Positions 8,887 through 16,986 of a DNA stretch of 64,000 nucleotides are shown here, piece after piece. How positions within the stretch are numbered: position 1 is the stretch's first letter; every line of letters begins with the position of its first letter. The position numbers and the translations under genes were made by a program. The stretch is from NCBI RefSeq assembly GCF_001675165.1, contig NZ_LROS01000055.1, forward strand, positions 1 through 64,000. Reading direction: 5' to 3'. Under the pieces are notes generated by a model, which saw nothing but the letters and a program-made list of their open reading frames with translations, was not told where the DNA came from and ran no database searches. This DNA is from Clostridium ragsdalei P11. Its GTDB lineage: Bacteria; Bacillota; Clostridia; Clostridiales; Clostridiaceae.

Positions 8887-9705
8887 ATGGGAAAAAATAT
8901 TAAGGGTCAAGTTAAGGCATATTATGGAGGTATAGCTAAAAAAGTAAGTGCTAAATCTGAAACTAGCTGTGGTTGCGGTACATCTTGCTGTGGTGATGCT
9001 GCAGGTAATTCAAATTTATATACAAAAGAATTTATAGAGGGACTGCCAGAGGAAGCTGTCAATGCATCTCTTGGATGTGCTAATCCTGTTGTACTTGCAA
9101 ATCCTCAAAAGGGTGAAATTGTTTTGGATTTAGGAAGTGGTGGAGGAATAGATGTATTTATTTCATCTAAATATGTTGGAGACAGTGGAAAAGTCTACGG
9201 ACTTGATATGACTGATGAAATGCTTGAGTTAGCAAATAAGAATAAAGAAAAAATGGGAGTTAGGAATGTAGAATTTCTAAAGGGATATATAGAAGATATT
9301 CCCCTTAAAAATGAAACCATAGATGTCATTACATCAAATTGTGTAATAAACTTGTGTGAAAGTAAAGAAGCAGCATTAAAAGAGGCCTATAGAGTGCTTA
9401 AAAATGGCGGCAGGTTAGCAATAGCAGATGTTGTAGTGCTTAAGGATATACCATTAGAAATGAAGCAAAGTGTGGAAATGTGGGTTGGATGTATTGCAGG
9501 TGCATTGCCAATTAGGAAATACAAAGAAATATTAGAAAGAGTCGGATTTAAGAACATTGAAATAACGCCGGTAAATATATATACCAAAGAGGTTATAGAA
9601 GACATTGCAAAGCAGAAAAATTTAGGTGATGTATATAGTAAAATAGATGCAGAACTTGTTGACGGTGCTTTTGCAGGAGCACATGTAAAAGCATACAAAC
9701 TTTAA
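8887..9705 (+). CDS. arsM: Arsenite S-adenosylmethionine methyltransferase
   Basis: A 272-residue Rossmann-fold methyltransferase that methylates As(III) with SAM. Motif I is VLDLGSGGGIDVF (about residues 79-91). The arsenic-binding thiols characteristic of ArsM are present: Cys64 (SLGCANPV), Cys152 (SNCVINL) and Cys202 (WVGCIAGAL). An N-terminal Cys-rich patch, SCGCGTSCC (28-35), adds further thiols. The ATG at 8887 follows AGGAGGATCAATT; an upstream TTG in frame overlaps marR and is rejected. It is the second gene of a marR-arsM-acetyltransferase operon. Confidence 0.93.
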   Translation: MGKNIKGQVKAYYGGIAKKVSAKSETSCGCGTSCCGDAAGNSNLYTKEFIEGLPEEAVNASLGCANPVVLANPQKGEIVLDLGSGGGIDVFISSKYVGDSGKVYGLDMTDEMLELANKNKEKMGVRNVEFLKGYIEDIPLKNETIDVITSNCVINLCESKEAALKEAYRVLKNGGRLAIADVVVLKDIPLEMKQSVEMWVGCIAGALPIRKYKEILERVGFKNIEITPVNIYTKEVIEDIAKQKNLGDVYSKIDAELVDGAFAGAHVKAYKL

Positions 9706-9740
9706 AAAATACATTATAAATAAGTGGGGGGTAGAGAAAG

Positions 9741-10241
9741 ATGGACTATAAAATTGAAGATATGAAGAAAGAAGATTGGGAAGAAGTATCGAAAATATAT
9801 TTAGAAGGTATTAATACAAAAAAGGCTACATTTCAGACACAGGTACCTACATGGAAGGATTGGGACAGCAGCCACCTTAAATCTTGCAGGTTAGTAGCTA
9901 GATTAGGAAATGCAGTGTTGGGGTGGGCAGCTTTAAGTCCAACATCAAGCAGATGTGTTTATGCAGGTGTTGCAGAAGTCAGTATATATATAGGAGAAGA
10001 ATATAGGGGAAAAGGTATAGGAACCTCCCTTTTAGATAATCTAGTTAAATTATCTGAAAAAAGTGGACTTTGGACTTTACAATCTGGAATTATAAAAGAA
10101 AATTTACCAAGCATAGCACTGCATAAAAAATGTGGTTTTAGAGAAGTAGGTGTAAGAGAGAAACTGGGAAAGATGTGCAATAAGAAATGGTATGACGTAG
10201 TTTTAATGGAACGAAGAAGTGATACTGTAGGAATAGATTAG
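9741..10241 (+). CDS. GNAT acetyltransferase, phosphinothricin/ArsN type
   Basis: A 166-residue GNAT enzyme with the acetyl-CoA loop YRGKGIGTSLLDNL (motif A) and the SIALHKKCGFREVGVREKLGK pattern (in two overlapping blocks) typical of phosphinothricin N-acetyltransferases and of ArsN1. ArsN1 acetylates the antibiotic arsinothricin and is often linked to ars genes. Its position 35 bases after arsM supports an ArsN-like role in organoarsenical detoxification, but close relatives acetylate methionine sulfone or phosphinothricin. RBS GGGGGG upstream. Confidence 0.8.
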   Translation: MDYKIEDMKKEDWEEVSKIYLEGINTKKATFQTQVPTWKDWDSSHLKSCRLVARLGNAVLGWAALSPTSSRCVYAGVAEVSIYIGEEYRGKGIGTSLLDNLVKLSEKSGLWTLQSGIIKENLPSIALHKKCGFREVGVREKLGKMCNKKWYDVVLMERRSDTVGID

Positions 10242-10283
10242 CTGTTTTGTGAGATCTATTATAAATAATAAGGGGGTTATAAT

Positions 10284-10715
10284 GTGAATAAATTACAAAA
10301 TGTTGCTGTTAATTTTAAAGAAGGATTTCACTGCTCTCAATGTGTCCTAGAAGCTTTCAGTGAGGAATTAGGAATTGACAAAGAGTTAGCCTTAAAGATT
10401 TCCTCATGTTTTGGAAGAGGAATGTGCTTTGGTGAGACTTGCGGTGCTGTAACTGGTGCTGTAATGGCTTTAGGCCTTAAATACGGAAATATTAAAGCAG
10501 ATGATAAGGCGGCAAAAGAAAAAACGTATGATGTTACAAGAGATTTTTGTGAGAAATTTAAAGAAATTAATGGTTCCATAATATGTAGAGAGCTGATGGG
10601 AGTTGATTTTGCTCATAAAGAAAATAGAATGGTGGCAAGAGAAAAAGGGTTATTTAAAGAAAAGTGTCCTAAGTATATTAAAGATGCGATCAATATAGTG
10701 GAAACTATGCTGTAG
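10284..10715 (+). CDS. C_GCAxxG_C_C family protein
   Basis: A 143-residue cysteine-rich protein of the family named after its motif. Visible cysteines are HCSQC near the N-terminus, SSCFGRGMCFGETCGAVTGA in the core, a Cys in DFCEKF, ICREL, and KCPKYI near the end. Members are thought to be redox or metal proteins; the function is not established. It starts at a GTG after AGGGGG and could be the fourth gene of the arsM operon. A paralogue is encoded convergently at 10784-11242, and the two share a terminator. Confidence 0.82.
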   Translation: MNKLQNVAVNFKEGFHCSQCVLEAFSEELGIDKELALKISSCFGRGMCFGETCGAVTGAVMALGLKYGNIKADDKAAKEKTYDVTRDFCEKFKEINGSIICRELMGVDFAHKENRMVAREKGLFKEKCPKYIKDAINIVETML

Positions 10716-10737
10716 GAAAGTTCATATATAGATTGTT

Positions 10738-10767
10738 AAAACTCCCAAGATTGGTATTGGGAGTTTT
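10738..10767. terminator. Bidirectional terminator
   Basis: AAAACTCCCAA/TTGGGAGTTTT stem between two convergent C_GCAxxG_C_C genes. Confidence 0.8.
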
Positions 10768-10783
10768 ATACTAAATGGATTAA

Positions 10784-11242
10784 TTATTTCACCTTTAGGT
10801 TTAATTCTCTAGCTATTATTTTCGCTGATTCTTCTGCAACCTCTCCTGTAAAGTAAATGCATTGTTTCATATGTTCTTCAGAACCAAGGGTCATATCTTT
10901 TGTTAAAACTCTGCAGCATAAGCATTTATGTTTATCTTTAAAAATATCATGCAGTTCTTTAGATAAAGCCATAGCTTTATTAACCCTTTCATCTTTGGGT
11001 TCGCATCTTCCGAAAAATAAGCCTATTGCCATAATGCCTCCGGTTACTGCACCACAAGTACATCCAGATCCACCTATACCTACTGGAAAACCCGAAGCCA
11101 TTTTTATAATGTCATCGGATACTGGCAGGTTAAATTCATCCTTAATTGTTTTTACTATTGATTCAGAACAATAAAAATCCCCATTACGGTAATAATTTTC
11201 TGCCGTAGTTTTTATTTTATGTAAGTCAATAATCTTATTCAA
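10784..11242 (-). CDS. C_GCAxxG_C_C family protein, second copy
   Basis: A 152-residue paralogue of the preceding gene. Its cysteines are DFYCSES near the N-terminus, GSGCTCGAVTGG (core GC.CGAVTGG), FGRCEP, KCLCCRVL and MKQCIYF. The core glycine-rich helix matches family members. It is transcribed alone toward its paralogue, from a promoter in 11243-11400. Sequence divergence from the first copy is large, so this is not a recent tandem duplication. Function unknown; location in an arsenic island suggests thiol or metalloid chemistry. Confidence 0.82.
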   Translation of the reverse strand: MNKIIDLHKIKTTAENYYRNGDFYCSESIVKTIKDEFNLPVSDDIIKMASGFPVGIGGSGCTCGAVTGGIMAIGLFFGRCEPKDERVNKAMALSKELHDIFKDKHKCLCCRVLTKDMTLGSEEHMKQCIYFTGEVAEESAKIIARELNLKVK

Positions 11243-11609
11243 TGTAATTTCCTCCTATAGTATTTTTATAATATTAAAACTGCCATGTAATTGTAAGCAG
11301 TTTGATATAACTCCCCCTAATTATATATTAAATTCAATAAATTTATCTTGCAATAATTATTATTTATATTAATAAAAGGGCACTTTTGTATAAGCAAATA
11401 TTATAGGATTGCTTAGATATAGTACAATAAATAAAATCGTATTTGGAAAATGATAGGAACACTTTGCAATTAAATACATAAAATGTGTGTATAGATTATC
11501 ATTTATATATGAATACTAATTTTAATTGATAATGTTACATGTTTATTGACTATATATAGATTATAGTTTATATTATATATAGATAATTGTCTATACACGA
11601 GGTGATACT
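11243..11609. promoter_or_regulatory. Divergent intergenic region with ars operon promoter and ArsR boxes
   Basis: The ars promoter is TTGACT (11546-11551), 17-bp spacer, TATATT (11569-11574). Direct repeats TATATAGATTAT (11553-11564) and TATATAGATAAT (11576-11587) lie in and after the spacer. A third ATAGATTAT occurs near 11490. These are good candidates for ArsR operators. The left part must carry the promoter of the leftward C_GCAxxG_C_C gene, but I cannot pick it out. Confidence 0.6.
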
Positions 11610-11936
11610 ATGGATAAAAACTATGAAACTAATGCTAAGATATTTAAGGCATTATCAGATCCCAGCAGATTAAAAATTCTTGATATATTATCCTGCGGTG
11701 AAGAATGTGCTTGTGACATACTAGAATATTTTGAGTTTACACAGCCTACTTTATCTCACCATATGAAAGTTTTGATGGAATGCGGACTTGTAGAATCTAG
11801 AAAAGAAGGTTTATGGAGTCATTACCGTTTGAATAACAATAATGCAAACAGATTAATGTTATTTTTAATGAATATCATCACTGATACAGATGATTGTATT
11901 TGTAAAGGAAAAAGTAAATCTAATTGCTGCAAATAA
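11610..11936 (+). CDS. arsR: ArsR arsenical-resistance repressor
   Basis: A 108-residue SmtB/ArsR winged-helix repressor. The metal-binding motif ECACDI (Cys-x-Cys in alpha 3, the ELCVCDL site of classical ArsR) is intact and is followed by the recognition helix TQPTLSHHMKVLMECGLV. A Cys-rich tail (DDCICKGKSKSNCCK) could add arsenic ligands. It is the first gene of arsR-C-D-A-acr3, and As(III) binding should release it from the repeats upstream. Start ATG follows CGAGGTGAT. Confidence 0.93.
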   Translation: MDKNYETNAKIFKALSDPSRLKILDILSCGEECACDILEYFEFTQPTLSHHMKVLMECGLVESRKEGLWSHYRLNNNNANRLMLFLMNIITDTDDCICKGKSKSNCCK

Positions 11937-11973
11937 TAATAAAATATTACTTTAATTAAAGGGGAGATTAATT

Positions 11974-12384
11974 ATGAAACCAAAAGTGGCATTTATATGT
12001 GTACACAATTCCTGCAGATCACAAATGGCAGAAGCCCTGGGAAAGTTATTTACAAGTGACACCTTTGAATCCTATTCTGCTGGTATGGAACTTAGAGATA
12101 ATATAAATCAGGATGCAGTTAGAATTATAAAAGATTTGTACAGCATTAATATGAATGAAACTCAAAAATCAAAGCTGCTAAAGGATTTACCCAAGATGGA
12201 TGTTGTAGTAAAAATGGGCTGTAATGTAGTTTGTCCTTTTCTTCCTGCAAAGCATACAGAAGATTGGGGGCTTGAAGACCCTACAGGTAAAAGTGATGAA
12301 GAGTTTATAAAGACAGCAAAAACCATTGAAGAAAAAGTTAAGAATTTAGCTAGAAGAATTAAAAATAATGAAATTAAATTATAG
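11974..12384 (+). CDS. arsC: Arsenate reductase, thioredoxin-coupled type
   Basis: A 136-residue low-molecular-weight phosphatase-fold ArsC that reduces As(V) to As(III). The P-loop is CVHNSCRSQ (nucleophile Cys9, Arg15). The relay cysteines are Cys83 and Cys87 in MGCNVVCPF, and the DWGLEDPTG loop is typical. The spacing of the two relay cysteines is shorter than the Cys82/Cys89 pair of the S. aureus enzyme. RBS GGGGAG. It lies 37 bases after arsR in the same operon. Confidence 0.93.
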   Translation: MKPKVAFICVHNSCRSQMAEALGKLFTSDTFESYSAGMELRDNINQDAVRIIKDLYSINMNETQKSKLLKDLPKMDVVVKMGCNVVCPFLPAKHTEDWGLEDPTGKSDEEFIKTAKTIEEKVKNLARRIKNNEIKL

Positions 12385-12399
12385 GGAGTGCGATATTAA

Positions 12400-12777
12400 A
12401 TGAGTAAAATAGAGATTTTTGATCCAGCTATGTGCTGTTCAACAGGTGTTTGTGGACCAAGTATAAATAAAGAACTTTTAAGAGTTGCAGCAGTTATAAA
12501 TAACATGGTTAAAAAAGGTGCTAATGTAGTAAGGCATAATCTTTCAAGTGAGCCGCAGGCATTTATAGACAACAAGAAAATCAATGAATATTTAAACTCA
12601 AAGGGTGCTGATATACTTCCAATAACCCTTGTTGATGGCGAAGTTAAAAAAATTAAGGAATATCCAACAAATGAGGAATTTGCGGAATGGTCAGGACTGT
12701 CTAAGAAAGAAATATCTAATGTAGCAATAAAAAAACCTACTAAAAGTTGTGGCTGTAACCATAAAGGCTGTTGCTAG
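12400..12777 (+). CDS. arsD: Arsenic metallochaperone ArsD
   Basis: A 125-residue thioredoxin-fold chaperone that hands As(III) to ArsA. The essential site is present as Cys12, Cys13 and Cys18 (AMCCSTGVC), and the C-terminus carries the additional thiol cluster SCGCNHKGCC found in many ArsD proteins. It sits 15 bases after arsC and 21 bases before arsA, the arrangement expected for the ArsD-ArsA pair. Confidence 0.93.
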   Translation: MSKIEIFDPAMCCSTGVCGPSINKELLRVAAVINNMVKKGANVVRHNLSSEPQAFIDNKKINEYLNSKGADILPITLVDGEVKKIKEYPTNEEFAEWSGLSKKEISNVAIKKPTKSCGCNHKGCC

Positions 12778-12798
12778 AAAGAAGGAAGGGATTAACCC

Positions 12799-14544
12799 AT
12801 GATGAGGACTTTTAACTTGAATGATATACATTTAACCAAATATATATTTTTTACAGGAAAAGGTGGCGTTGGAAAGACGTCAGCAGCATGTGCAGTTGCA
12901 GTTAACTTAGCAGATCAAGGTAAAAAAATCATGCTTGTAAGCACAGATCCAGCTTCAAATCTGCAGGATGTATTTAACACAGAGTTAAATAACAAAGGAA
13001 CTGTTATTAAGGAAGTACCAAATTTAGTTGTAGCAAATTTTAATCCAGAAGATGCTGCTAAAGAATATAGAGAAAGTGTTATTTTACCCTATAGAGGAAA
13101 ACTTCCAGATGCAGTAATAAAAAATATGGAAGAGCAGCTATCAGGTTCTTGTACTGTAGAAATTGCAGCCTTTAATGAATTTTCTAATTTTATAACTGAT
13201 GGAAAAATACAAAAAAAATTTGATCATATTATATTTGATACAGCACCAACAGGGCACACACTGAGAATGCTGCAGTTGCCGTCAGCATGGAGTAATTTTA
13301 TAAGTAAAAGCACCCATGGAGCATCTTGTTTGGGACAACTGGCAGGGCTTGAAAGCAAAAAGGAAGTGTACAAAAATGCTGTAAAAACTTTAGCAGATGT
13401 AGAAAAAACTACGCTTATACTTGTATCAAGGCCTCAAAGTACACCTTTAAAGGAAGCAGAAAGGGCATCTAAGGAATTACAGGATATAGGAATAAATAAT
13501 CAGATATTGATTATAAATGGAGTCCTAAAAAAACATGATGACGGTCTTTCAAATGCAATTTATGAAAAGCAGCAAAATGCTTTGAGATATATACCAGAAT
13601 ATTTAAAAAAACTAGAGACTTATGAGATTCCACTAAGGCCCTATAATGTAACAGGACTTGAAAATGTAAGAGCTTTTTTAAAGGAAGATAACATTGAATA
13701 TAGTAATGAAACTTTAAATGATGAAAAGATATCTAAATTAAAGGATGTTATTGACGATTTATACAATAGAGATAAAAAGGTGATTTTCACAATGGGAAAA
13801 GGTGGCGTTGGGAAGACCACTGCAGCAGCAGCTATTGCTTTAGGAATTGCAAAGAAAGGCAAAAAGGTACATTTAACTACTACAGATCCAGCAGCGCATT
13901 TAAAGTTTGTTTTAGATGACAGCTTTGGTATCACTTTAAGTCATATTGATGAAAAGAAGGAACTAGAAAAGTATAAAAAAGAAGTTTTGAGTAAAGCTAG
14001 AGAAACTATGGGTGAAGAAGATATAGCTTATGTAGAAGAGGATTTAAGGTCTCCATGCACTCAGGAAATAGCTGTATTTAGAGCTTTTGCAGAAATAGTT
14101 GAAAAATCTGAAGAAGAAATAGTAGTTATTGATACTGCACCAACAGGGCATACACTACTGCTACTGGATTCTACTCAAAACTATAATAGAGAAATAAAAA
14201 GATCACAAGGTGATGTGCCAGAATCAGTTAAAAAACTTTTACCAAAGCTTAGAAATGCTGATGAAACAGAAGTCATCATTGTAACTTTAGCTGAGGCTAC
14301 ACCTGTATATGAAGCCATGAGATTAGAGAAAGATTTAAAGAGAGCAGGAATCAATAGTAAGTGGTGGATTATAAATTCAAGCTTGTTTGCCACTAATACT
14401 ACTAACAATATCCTCAAGGTAAAAGCAAACAGTGAGATATTCTGGATAAATAAAGTAAGTGAAATTTCTAAAGGAAACTTTGCGGTTATCGAATGGAAAC
14501 CAGAAGAAGTGAAAGGTGATAAGTTGTTAGATCTGATTAAATAA
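12799..14544 (+). CDS. arsA: Arsenite-transporting ATPase ArsA
   Basis: A 581-residue tandem ATPase made of two homologous halves. P-loops are TGKGGVGKTS (about residue 19) and MGKGGVGKTT (about 332); each half has a DTAPTGHTL switch. The three As(III)/Sb(III) ligands of the E. coli enzyme are matched by Cys118 (GSCTVE), Cys177 (GASCLG) and Cys420 (SPCTQE). It should energise arsenite export through the adjacent Acr3. ArsA more often partners ArsB, but ArsA-Acr3 pairs are common in Firmicutes. Start is the first of two adjacent ATGs after AAGGAAGGG. Confidence 0.95.
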   Translation: MMRTFNLNDIHLTKYIFFTGKGGVGKTSAACAVAVNLADQGKKIMLVSTDPASNLQDVFNTELNNKGTVIKEVPNLVVANFNPEDAAKEYRESVILPYRGKLPDAVIKNMEEQLSGSCTVEIAAFNEFSNFITDGKIQKKFDHIIFDTAPTGHTLRMLQLPSAWSNFISKSTHGASCLGQLAGLESKKEVYKNAVKTLADVEKTTLILVSRPQSTPLKEAERASKELQDIGINNQILIINGVLKKHDDGLSNAIYEKQQNALRYIPEYLKKLETYEIPLRPYNVTGLENVRAFLKEDNIEYSNETLNDEKISKLKDVIDDLYNRDKKVIFTMGKGGVGKTTAAAAIALGIAKKGKKVHLTTTDPAAHLKFVLDDSFGITLSHIDEKKELEKYKKEVLSKARETMGEEDIAYVEEDLRSPCTQEIAVFRAFAEIVEKSEEEIVVIDTAPTGHTLLLLDSTQNYNREIKRSQGDVPESVKKLLPKLRNADETEVIIVTLAEATPVYEAMRLEKDLKRAGINSKWWIINSSLFATNTTNNILKVKANSEIFWINKVSEISKGNFAVIEWKPEEVKGDKLLDLIK

Positions 14545-14627
14545 AGACTAAGTTTGATAAAAAGATATACATTCTCAATGAGATATTAAATGGTATTAAT
14601 GATTAGGAAAATTTAGGAGGAATTATT

Positions 14628-15683
14628 ATGAGTAATCAATCATCAAGATTATCATTACTTGATCGTTATTTAACATTGTGGATTTTTATAGCAATGGCCC
14701 TGGGAATATTTTTAGGATGGGCTTTGCCTGGTTTGTCTAATACACTGTCAAATTTATCAGTTGGAACAACATCTATTCCTATAGCTATAGGTCTTATAGT
14801 TATGATGTATCCACCACTTGCCAAAGTTAACTATAAGGAACTTGGAAAGGTTTTTCGTAATCCTAGGGTATTAACTCTTTCATTAGTTCAAAATTGGGTT
14901 ATAGGACCTTTATTAATGTTTGCCTTAGCAGTTATATTTCTTAGAAATTATCCGCATTTCATGGTGGGGTTAATTCTCATAGGACTTGCAAGATGTATTG
15001 CTATGGTAATTGTATGGAATAGTCTTGCAGATGGCGACAGCGAATATGCAGCAGCGCTAGTTGCATTTAACTCTATATTCCAGGTGGTATTTTATTCTAT
15101 ATTTGCGTATATATTTATTACTGTGCTGCCAAAGGCAATAGGATTACAAGGTATGCAGGTTCATGTTTCTATGGGTGAGGTGGCCTCTTCTGTGGCAATT
15201 TATTTAGGCATTCCTTTTATTGGAGGTATGCTTACAAGGCTACTTTTGGAACCTAGGAAAGGGACAGAATGGTACACTAAAACTTTTGTACCTAAAATAA
15301 GCCCTTTAGCACTAATAGCATTATTATTTACTATAGTTATAATGTTCATGTTTAAAGGAAAATACATTATTGAGCTTCCAATGGATGTTGTAAGAATTGC
15401 TGTTCCTTTGATTATATACTTCATAATTATGTTCTCTGTATCTTTCTTTATAAGTTATAAGTCAAAAATAGATTATCACAAAACAGTTAGCTTATCATTT
15501 ACAGCTGCAAGTAATAATTTTGAACTGGCAATTGCTGTAGCAGTAGCAGTTTTTGGCATTCAGTCCCAGGAAGCTTTTACTGCTGTTATAGGGCCATTAA
15601 TTGAAGTACCTGTTATGATTGGACTCGTTAATGTAGCTTTGTTGTGGGGAAGAAAGTATTTTGGTTTAAAACAGGAAAAGTAA
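14628..15683 (+). CDS. acr3: Arsenite efflux permease Acr3
   Basis: A 351-residue, ten-helix transporter of the BASS superfamily. The signature [13 protein letters not shown] includes the conserved Cys of TM4, and the conserved helix-9 region [16 protein letters not shown] is intact. It extrudes As(III) and is the last gene of arsR-C-D-A-acr3, 83 bases after arsA with its own AGGAGG site. Confidence 0.95.
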   Translation: MSNQSSRLSLLDRYLTLWIFIAMALGIFLGWALPGLSNTLSNLSVGTTSIPIAIGLIVMMYPPLAKVNYKELGKVFRNPRVLTLSLVQNWVIGPLLMFALAVIFLRNYPHFMVGLILIGLARCIAMVIVWNSLADGDSEYAAALVAFNSIFQVVFYSIFAYIFITVLPKAIGLQGMQVHVSMGEVASSVAIYLGIPFIGGMLTRLLLEPRKGTEWYTKTFVPKISPLALIALLFTIVIMFMFKGKYIIELPMDVVRIAVPLIIYFIIMFSVSFFISYKSKIDYHKTVSLSFTAASNNFELAIAVAVAVFGIQSQEAFTAVIGPLIEVPVMIGLVNVALLWGRKYFGLKQEK

Positions 15684-15787
15684 ATATTGAAGACTATGCA
15701 GCTTCTTTTGCTAATGCTGGTATATTTGGCTGGGTTAAAGGTGCAGTTTTATCATGGTTAAGTGCAATGGCATGTACTGCATTTTGA
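15683..15787 (+). pseudogene. Possible coding remnant after acr3
   Basis: In the frame one base from the acr3 stop lies a 34-codon stretch reading [20 protein letters not shown] and so on, ending in SWLSAMACTAF and TGA. It has normal coding composition and looks like the C-terminus of a membrane protein, but has no start. It may be the 3' remainder of a deleted transporter gene. I cannot name the family. Confidence 0.3.
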
Positions 15788-15808
15788 GATATCTTTTAAT
15801 TTACTAAA

Positions 15809-15854
15809 AAGCTGCTAAAAAATTAACTGATATATGGTTTATTTTTAGCAGCTT
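15809..15854. terminator. Hairpin terminator, both strands
   Basis: AAGCTGCTAAAAAAT pairs with ATTTTTAGCAGCTT. It follows the acr3 operon and also the leftward DGC operon. The sequence from 15855 to 15984 shows nothing further that I can support. Confidence 0.65.
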
Positions 15855-15984
15855 ATTTGTTTTAATATGTTATCATATTAATATTGTAATTTTATTGTTT
15901 TTCTCAAAGATTCTAAAGCAAGTGATGCTATAGCAAATTTAACGATAAATTGATAAATATAGGGACAAACCTTAGATTTAAAAA

Positions 15985-16173
15985 TTAAAGAACATTGTTA
16001 CCTTTGTTGAAATCACTTTCATTTTTTGAAGGAATCATGGATAGTTGTTCAGATTGGTGCCAGAGGTTTTTTAAATTATTTTTTTCAATAAAAAGATCCA
16101 TTTCTTGTTTGGTTTGAAAATCTTTAAATTGAAATTCTCCTTCTTTGTCCATAAATCTTAATCTGTAAATCAT
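15985..16173 (-). CDS. Small hypothetical protein, last gene of the DGC operon
   Basis: A 62-residue hydrophilic protein (starts MIYRLRFMDKEGEF). Its ATG overlaps the stop codon of the upstream DGC gene (ATGA), so it is translationally coupled and probably real. It contains no cysteines and no recognisable domain. Its conservation with DGC/Hdr operons elsewhere would be the best test of relevance. Confidence 0.6.
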   Translation of the reverse strand: MIYRLRFMDKEGEFQFKDFQTKQEMDLFIEKNNLKNLWHQSEQLSMIPSKNESDFNKGNNVL

Positions 16174-16583
16174 TTTTCAATCTCCAGTGTTATTTTATCA
16201 AACTTCTGACATATCTCATCTGCAACCTTGTCAACCATTTGGTAGTGTTCTTTTTTTAAGTCTTTAGAAGAAACAATTTTACTTAAAGCAGCATCTTCGC
16301 CTAATACATCAGAAACAATTACAGTATCACTTACTTTTCCGCTGTACTTTTCTGTTGCTCTTTTAGCACAGCATTTGCTGCATCCATCTACAGTAATTAC
16401 AGGATAATCTTTTGCAAAAGACCTTTCTTCTTCTCCACCAGCAAGATATAAAGGCAGGCATAGAGTAACAGTTTTATCCTTACGGAGTTTTTCTAACATT
16501 TTCCTAGTAGCTAATCTTGCAATCGTACCTCCCAAACATTCTTCACCACTACAGGATAATACTCCAATTTTTAAATCTGACAT
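16170..16583 (-). CDS. Putative zinc-binding protein, DGC family
   Basis: A 137-residue DGC-family protein, named after the conserved Asp-Gly-Cys. The N-terminus has GVLSCSGEECLGG (Cys11, Cys16), the core has TLCLPLYLAGG, and the diagnostic motif is VDGCSKCCAKR. A bound metal is predicted from the cysteine pattern. I use the ATG at 16583, 9 bases after AGGAGG; an ATG at 16592 abuts that site. It lies 1-2 bases after the preceding DGC gene, the third of three DGC domains in one operon. Confidence 0.85.
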   Translation of the reverse strand: MSDLKIGVLSCSGEECLGGTIARLATRKMLEKLRKDKTVTLCLPLYLAGGEEERSFAKDYPVITVDGCSKCCAKRATEKYSGKVSDTVIVSDVLGEDAALSKIVSSKDLKKEHYQMVDKVADEICQKFDKITLEIEK

Positions 16584-16584
16584 A

Positions 16585-16986
16585 TTATTCATCCTCCTTT
16601 AATATTTCATCAACTTTTGTACAAACTTTTTCGGATAACTCATCAATTATTTTCCAACCATCCTCTGTTAGTGCTGTGGCAGTACCAGCATCTACACCTT
16701 TGTGGTTTCTCATTTCATCAACAGTTCTATACTTAGCTTTTACTATTCCTCCGGCTAGAGATACATTTTTAGCAGAGCAAAGTCTTGGACACCCATCTAT
16801 AGTTATACAGGAATGGCCCTCTATTTTTTCTTTAGCATCAGCATCACCTGTTACTATATGGCCAAGACAAAGGATTTCAGTTTCACCAGTTTTTAACTCG
16901 TTTGTAATCTTTAGAGCAGTTTCTCTTGCCATAAGGCCAAAAACCTTACCTATACCACTACATGGAATAACTTTTACTTTAGACAT
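16585..16986 (-). CDS. Putative zinc-binding protein, DGC family
   Basis: A 133-residue DGC-family protein with VKVIPCSGIGKV at the N-terminus, EILCLGHIVTGD in the middle and the motif IDGCPRLCSAKN. It differs from its neighbour by lacking the second N-terminal Cys (GIGKVFG instead of GEECLGG), so the three DGC domains of the operon are not interchangeable copies. The ATG at 16986 follows AAAGGTGG by 10 bases. It overlaps the upstream fusion gene by 8 bases. Confidence 0.85.
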   Translation of the reverse strand: MSKVKVIPCSGIGKVFGLMARETALKITNELKTGETEILCLGHIVTGDADAKEKIEGHSCITIDGCPRLCSAKNVSLAGGIVKAKYRTVDEMRNHKGVDAGTATALTEDGWKIIDELSEKVCTKVDEILKEDE

